IMG/VR virus record: IMGVR_UViG_3300050021_000174
Coordinates: 1-59,504 of that record
Origin: a virus
Reading direction: 5' to 3' (one strand)
Length of the DNA stretch: 59,504 nt
Under the pieces are notes generated by a model. The model was not told the origin of the DNA and searched no databases. It worked only from the letters and a program-made list of their open reading frames with translations. Both the position numbers and the translations under genes were made by a program. Positions 56,862 to 59,504 of the stretch are shown one piece after another (position 1 is the first letter of the stretch; each line of letters opens with the position of its first letter).

Positions 56862-57530
56862 ATGAATGTTTTCGCGTACTTGCGGGTTTCTACTAGTGAA
56901 CAGGACGTTCATGCCCAGCGTGGAGCCATTGAGCGGTTTGCCGCCAGCAACGATGTCACCATTTCAAGGTGGTATGAGTTCTCGATTAGTTCGAGGAAGA
57001 GCATGGAAGACCGGGGTATAACTGAGCTTCTGTCGAAACTAAAACCCGGTGACGAATTGATCGTTTCGGAAATATCAAGATTGGCCCGTAGCGTAGGTGA
57101 GATTGCGACGATATGCGATACGCTTTTACAGAAGAGAGTCCGTCTGATATGCCTGAAAGAACGTATAGACCTCAAAAGAAATGGCCGGGACATGGACCTG
57201 ACTTCGCAAGTCCAAATAAGTATGTTTGCCCTGTTCGCTCAAATATCCAGGAGTTTAACGAGTCTGCGGACTCGTGAGGGCCTAGCAGCAACCCGAGCTA
57301 GAGGTACGGTCCTTGGAAACCCCCGCCTGTCTGAGCTTAACGACCGCAAGAAGGCAGAAGCCCGTACCTTCGCTTTAACACTGGAACCGATAGTCCGACC
57401 CATGATCGAAAAGAAGATGTCCCGGCAGGCTATTTGTAACGAACTCAACCGGCGTAAGATTAAGGCTCGGCGGGGCGGGAAGTGGTCGCAACTTCAATTA
57501 AGCCACGCGTTGAAGCAGATGGATGGCTAG
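56862..57530 (+). CDS. Serine recombinase (resolvase/invertase family)
   Basis: 222 residues. FAYLRVSTSEQDVHAQ with nucleophile S10 and R8, then DELIVSEISRLARSVGE (catalytic Arg region) and QISMFALFAQISRSLTSLRTREGL helix E; the C-terminal part has a helix-turn-helix (KKMSRQAICNELNRRKIKAR). This is the small resolvase/invertase type, not a large serine integrase. It may resolve genome dimers or invert DNA; no invertible segment is evident. It is the only rightward gene in this part and has its own strong promoter. Confidence 0.88.
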   Translation: MNVFAYLRVSTSEQDVHAQRGAIERFAASNDVTISRWYEFSISSRKSMEDRGITELLSKLKPGDELIVSEISRLARSVGEIATICDTLLQKRVRLICLKERIDLKRNGRDMDLTSQVQISMFALFAQISRSLTSLRTREGLAATRARGTVLGNPRLSELNDRKKAEARTFALTLEPIVRPMIEKKMSRQAICNELNRRKIKARRGGKWSQLQLSHALKQMDG

Positions 57531-57531
57531 G

Positions 57532-57717
57532 TCATTCGGGACATCGCTTGAGTGTGTCGAATCCACCACCGTTCCAGCACGACTCTTCGTTCTTTTTCTT
57601 GTTAGGAAGATTGTTTGTGCAGTCCCTTACCCCTAACTGCACAATGCAGTTATCATTTGTTGCCTCATACTCGTCAATGACAACCGCCAGCTTATCCAAA
57701 AATTCGGTCCAGTTCAT
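57532..57717 (-). CDS. Small hypothetical protein
   Basis: 61 residues. MNWTEFLDKLAVVIDEYEAT, then NNLPNKKKNEESCWNGGGFD. GAAGGGTGAG lies before the ATG; the same GGGTGAG leader recurs before the next two genes. It converges on the recombinase gene, with one base between stops. Function unknown. Confidence 0.45.
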   Translation of the reverse strand: MNWTEFLDKLAVVIDEYEATNDNCIVQLGVRDCTNNLPNKKKNEESCWNGGGFDTLKRCPE

Positions 57718-57778
57718 CTCACCCTTCCCCTAACTCCGCTTCAGATTCAGCATTTACTAAAGATACTTAGGACGTAAC

Positions 57779-58060
57779 TTAATCCCGAAAGTAAGCGGGA
57801 TAAGAAAAATTAGATAACTTGGCTTCGTAATATTCCATTTCGGCTCGTTGCAGTTCTTTGCTGTCGTGGGAGGCTATGGCTTTTTGAAGTAGCAATTCGA
57901 AGGTTATCCTATTCGCGGTTTGCCGGTCCTCTTGGCTTTTTATGACCCCATTGTTCACCGCCTCAATCACAGCCCATAGGTCGAGATCGTCTACCCGCTG
58001 TTGGTAGATTTCCTCGGTATCAACTTCATTGTCGCCCTTGCCAATAGTTACCCAGAACAT
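57779..58060 (-). CDS. Small hypothetical acidic protein
   Basis: 93 residues, helical: TEEIYQQRVDDLDLWAVIEA, NRITFELLLQKAIASHDSKE, LQRAEMEYYEAKLSNF. AAGGGTGAG before the ATG. Function unknown; its neighbours are also short and of unknown role. Confidence 0.45.
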   Translation of the reverse strand: MFWVTIGKGDNEVDTEEIYQQRVDDLDLWAVIEAVNNGVIKSQEDRQTANRITFELLLQKAIASHDSKELQRAEMEYYEAKLSNFSYPAYFRD

Positions 58061-58062
58061 AG

Positions 58063-58389
58063 CTATCTCACCCTTCCCCTAATAACCGCAATCTCTTCCT
58101 GCGTGAACATCTCGGCAGGCTCGAAGAATACAAAACTAAACTCTAGGCCCCGTACCTTGCGGAGATCCAATCTGGATGCAATATCCAAAAACACCATCTC
58201 GGCCCCGTTCTTAAACTTGCACCACGCCCTCTTGTGGCTCCACTCAGACCAATGATCTTGGAGAAGGATACACAGACGGGCCTGAGCGTACCGCTGGTCT
58301 GAAACGCGCCTACAGGCTATCAGGCCGGTTCCGTTGGGATAGCGGTTACTCTTCTCTATAATGAGTGATGCAAGTTCGGTTGGGTTCAT
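58063..58389 (-). CDS. Hypothetical protein with terminase/helicase-like end
   Basis: 108 residues. WCKFKNGAEMVFLDIASRLD, RKVRGLEFSFVFFEPAEMFTQEE resembles the 'NGa.i.f........l.G..f..v.fdEa...' stretch before and at Walker B of terminase or helicase ATPases, with Glu in place of Asp. No Walker A is present, so it may be a domain relic or simply a small domain of this shape. Confidence 0.4.
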   Translation of the reverse strand: MNPTELASLIIEKSNRYPNGTGLIACRRVSDQRYAQARLCILLQDHWSEWSHKRAWCKFKNGAEMVFLDIASRLDLRKVRGLEFSFVFFEPAEMFTQEEIAVIRGRVR

Positions 58390-58407
58390 GATTGTTGATC
58401 TCCACTT

Positions 58408-59253
58408 TTATATGGGGTTCGGATAGACGGTTTCAGTTCTACGCCAAAAAAAGTTCCTAACCGAATCCTTGCCTTTCCTGTTGGCGTTCCAGGCCATAAT
58501 CAATATGGCAAGGTATTCGTAGTCCATATACGTCGCTCGGTCTGATTTCATCTGGCGCATACGCTCTCTCGCTACGAGTACTGGATGCCCACTGCTCAGA
58601 CCTGCGCCAGTAAGTAATTGATTAAACATGCTATCTGCCAGTTCCTTGTGTATGTTCTTTAGTAGATAATGGGCGAACGCGACAATGCCCGGAGCACATA
58701 TTCCCCTTAACACCCCGGATTTTTTGTTTAAAAACTGAATCGATTCCCGTATGGTAGGATGCTTTGCTAAATATACCGAAGCCAACTGCGGGGTCATCCT
58801 TTTAACGGTGGTGGTGGGTATTCCCCCATCACGAGATTCCCATCTTTGCACCCACGTCAGTACGGCGGCGAGGGTCTTGCAATTAGTCTCGCCATCTATT
58901 TTTAGGCTATCGGCTATAGACCTAGTTTTACCTCGGTCTATGGTTTTAAAGACATCTGCATGTAGCCCCCACACGATAGTTACCGGGATGGATGCCCCCG
59001 ATTTAACTACTGCCATCAATCTATGCTGACCATCTAGCAGACAGTCGTTTTCGCTTATTTTAATGGTTTCGCCGTTGTCTTGCCATCTCCTTTCGCGCAT
59101 GTCCTGCGCGTAGCGTTCTACGATGAACTTATCTATGTTTCTGTTCTTGGAATAGTTCCTTTCAAGAATGCTCCGGGCGAAATCGGGAGACATTACGACT
59201 CTCTCCACAACAACACCGTCTTGGATGATCCTTGACATTAGCGGATTTCCCAT
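58408..59253 (-). CDS. ParB/DGQHR-domain protein
   Basis: 281 residues with GGGAGAG before the ATG. Residues 30-120 carry ERYAQDMRERRWQDNGETIK, CLLDGQHRLMAVVKSGASIP and FKTIDRGKTRSIADSL, the DGQHR-type ParB/Srx-like fold. The rest is helical (LAAVLTWVQRWESRDGGIP to FNQLLTGAGLSSGHP). Related phage proteins are common and thought to bind DNA and perhaps hydrolyse CTP. Third ParB-type protein of the genome; it opens the leftward block that wraps round the contig junction. Confidence 0.75.
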   Translation of the reverse strand: MGNPLMSRIIQDGVVVERVVMSPDFARSILERNYSKNRNIDKFIVERYAQDMRERRWQDNGETIKISENDCLLDGQHRLMAVVKSGASIPVTIVWGLHADVFKTIDRGKTRSIADSLKIDGETNCKTLAAVLTWVQRWESRDGGIPTTTVKRMTPQLASVYLAKHPTIRESIQFLNKKSGVLRGICAPGIVAFAHYLLKNIHKELADSMFNQLLTGAGLSSGHPVLVARERMRQMKSDRATYMDYEYLAILIMAWNANRKGKDSVRNFFWRRTETVYPNPI

Positions 59254-59337
59254 CTCACTCTCCCTTCCTGCAAACCCAACTTCACCTTTTATTTTTGAGG
59301 CTCAGGGAACAACCCCCGGACTCTGATTCATGAAATC

Positions 59338-59377
59338 TGGAACTGCAAGCCTCTGACTTAAGTCAGGGGTAGTTGAC
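59338..59377 (+). mobile_element. Solitary IS605-type right end
   Basis: GGAACTGCAAGCCTCTGACT then TA, AGTCAGGGGTA and GTTGAC: 38 bases matching the right end of the tnpB element with only two differences, including the hairpin and the last codons of tnpB. No left end precedes it. TTCAT is present at 59327-59331. The following bases, CCTAATACCTCCCGTG, lie in the guide position and are also bases 1-16 of the window. 59254-59337 holds nothing else. Confidence 0.75.
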
Positions 59378-59504
59378 CCTAATACCTCCCGTGTCTTGCG
59401 TTCTGCTGTATCTGAAAACGCTCGCTGTCAATGTCCGTTAGCGCCCGATCCCTCTCGCGCCGATATTCATTGGCCCTGTCTTGCTCATGCTGCCGGTACA
59501 TATC
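59378..59504. repeat. Second copy of the 127-bp contig overlap
   Basis: Identical to 1-127 and therefore the same genomic stretch seen twice, covering the 3' part of the secreted-protein gene. It begins exactly at the base after the solitary right end. Confidence 0.9.

Overview
The window looks like one complete genome of a tailed phage with a short-tail (podovirus) virion plan. Its first 127 bases recur exactly as its last 127 (1-127 = 59378-59504), as expected of a circular assembly, so the molecule is about 59,377 bp. The virion genes match the family of podoviruses with a T7/epsilon15/Bcep22-type architecture: head-tail connector portal, two tail tubular/stabilisation proteins, three internal ejection proteins including a 1316-residue one with an N-terminal lytic transglycosylase, a collagen-like tail fibre, and no tape measure or sheath. 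A divergent lysozyme and small membrane proteins suggest a Gram-negative host, but nothing in the sequence names it.

Layout: (i) 1038-3072 (+) and 4410-5931 (+) are small early or regulatory genes, including a ParB-domain/DNA methyltransferase fusion; the terminase small subunit (3394-4032, -) lies alone between them. (ii) 6064-15996 (-) is a replication and accessory block: VRR-NUC and DUF1064-type nucleases, a frameshifted C5 methyltransferase, a primase-polymerase/helicase, zinc-ribbon and ParB-like proteins, and a Cro-like regulator with operator repeats at its promoter. (iii) 16641-23508 (+) carries a possible intron-like RNA, a pentapeptide-repeat protein, ERF annealing protein, a RecB-like nuclease, an excisionase-like protein and a truncated tyrosine integrase. 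(iv) 24935-56603 (-) is the late region, read from lysis and packaging through head, tail, ejection proteins and tail fibre to an ATP-grasp enzyme and a glycosyltransferase-methyltransferase. (v) 56862-57530 (+) is a serine recombinase, followed by a leftward block that wraps through the contig ends to position 2.

The most striking content is mobile DNA of the IS200/IS605 kind. Two elements share nearly identical left ends and closely similar right ends and both sit after TTCAT. One (23509-24906) carries a Y1 transposase with a LAGLIDADG homing endonuclease where TnpB would normally be; the other (52032-53274) carries only TnpB behind a consensus promoter. A third, solitary right end lies at 59338-59377, exactly at the contig junction. 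An unrelated, decayed IS605-type copy (9832-11114) has an intact TnpB with only the 3' end of tnpA.

Several genes are broken (integrase, C5 methyltransferase, a second ParB-methyltransferase, a GIY-YIG-like gene, a helicase-type leader), some at IS boundaries. The phage may descend from a temperate ancestor that lost integrase-based lysogeny. Functional calls rest on motif recognition by eye; no database search was possible.
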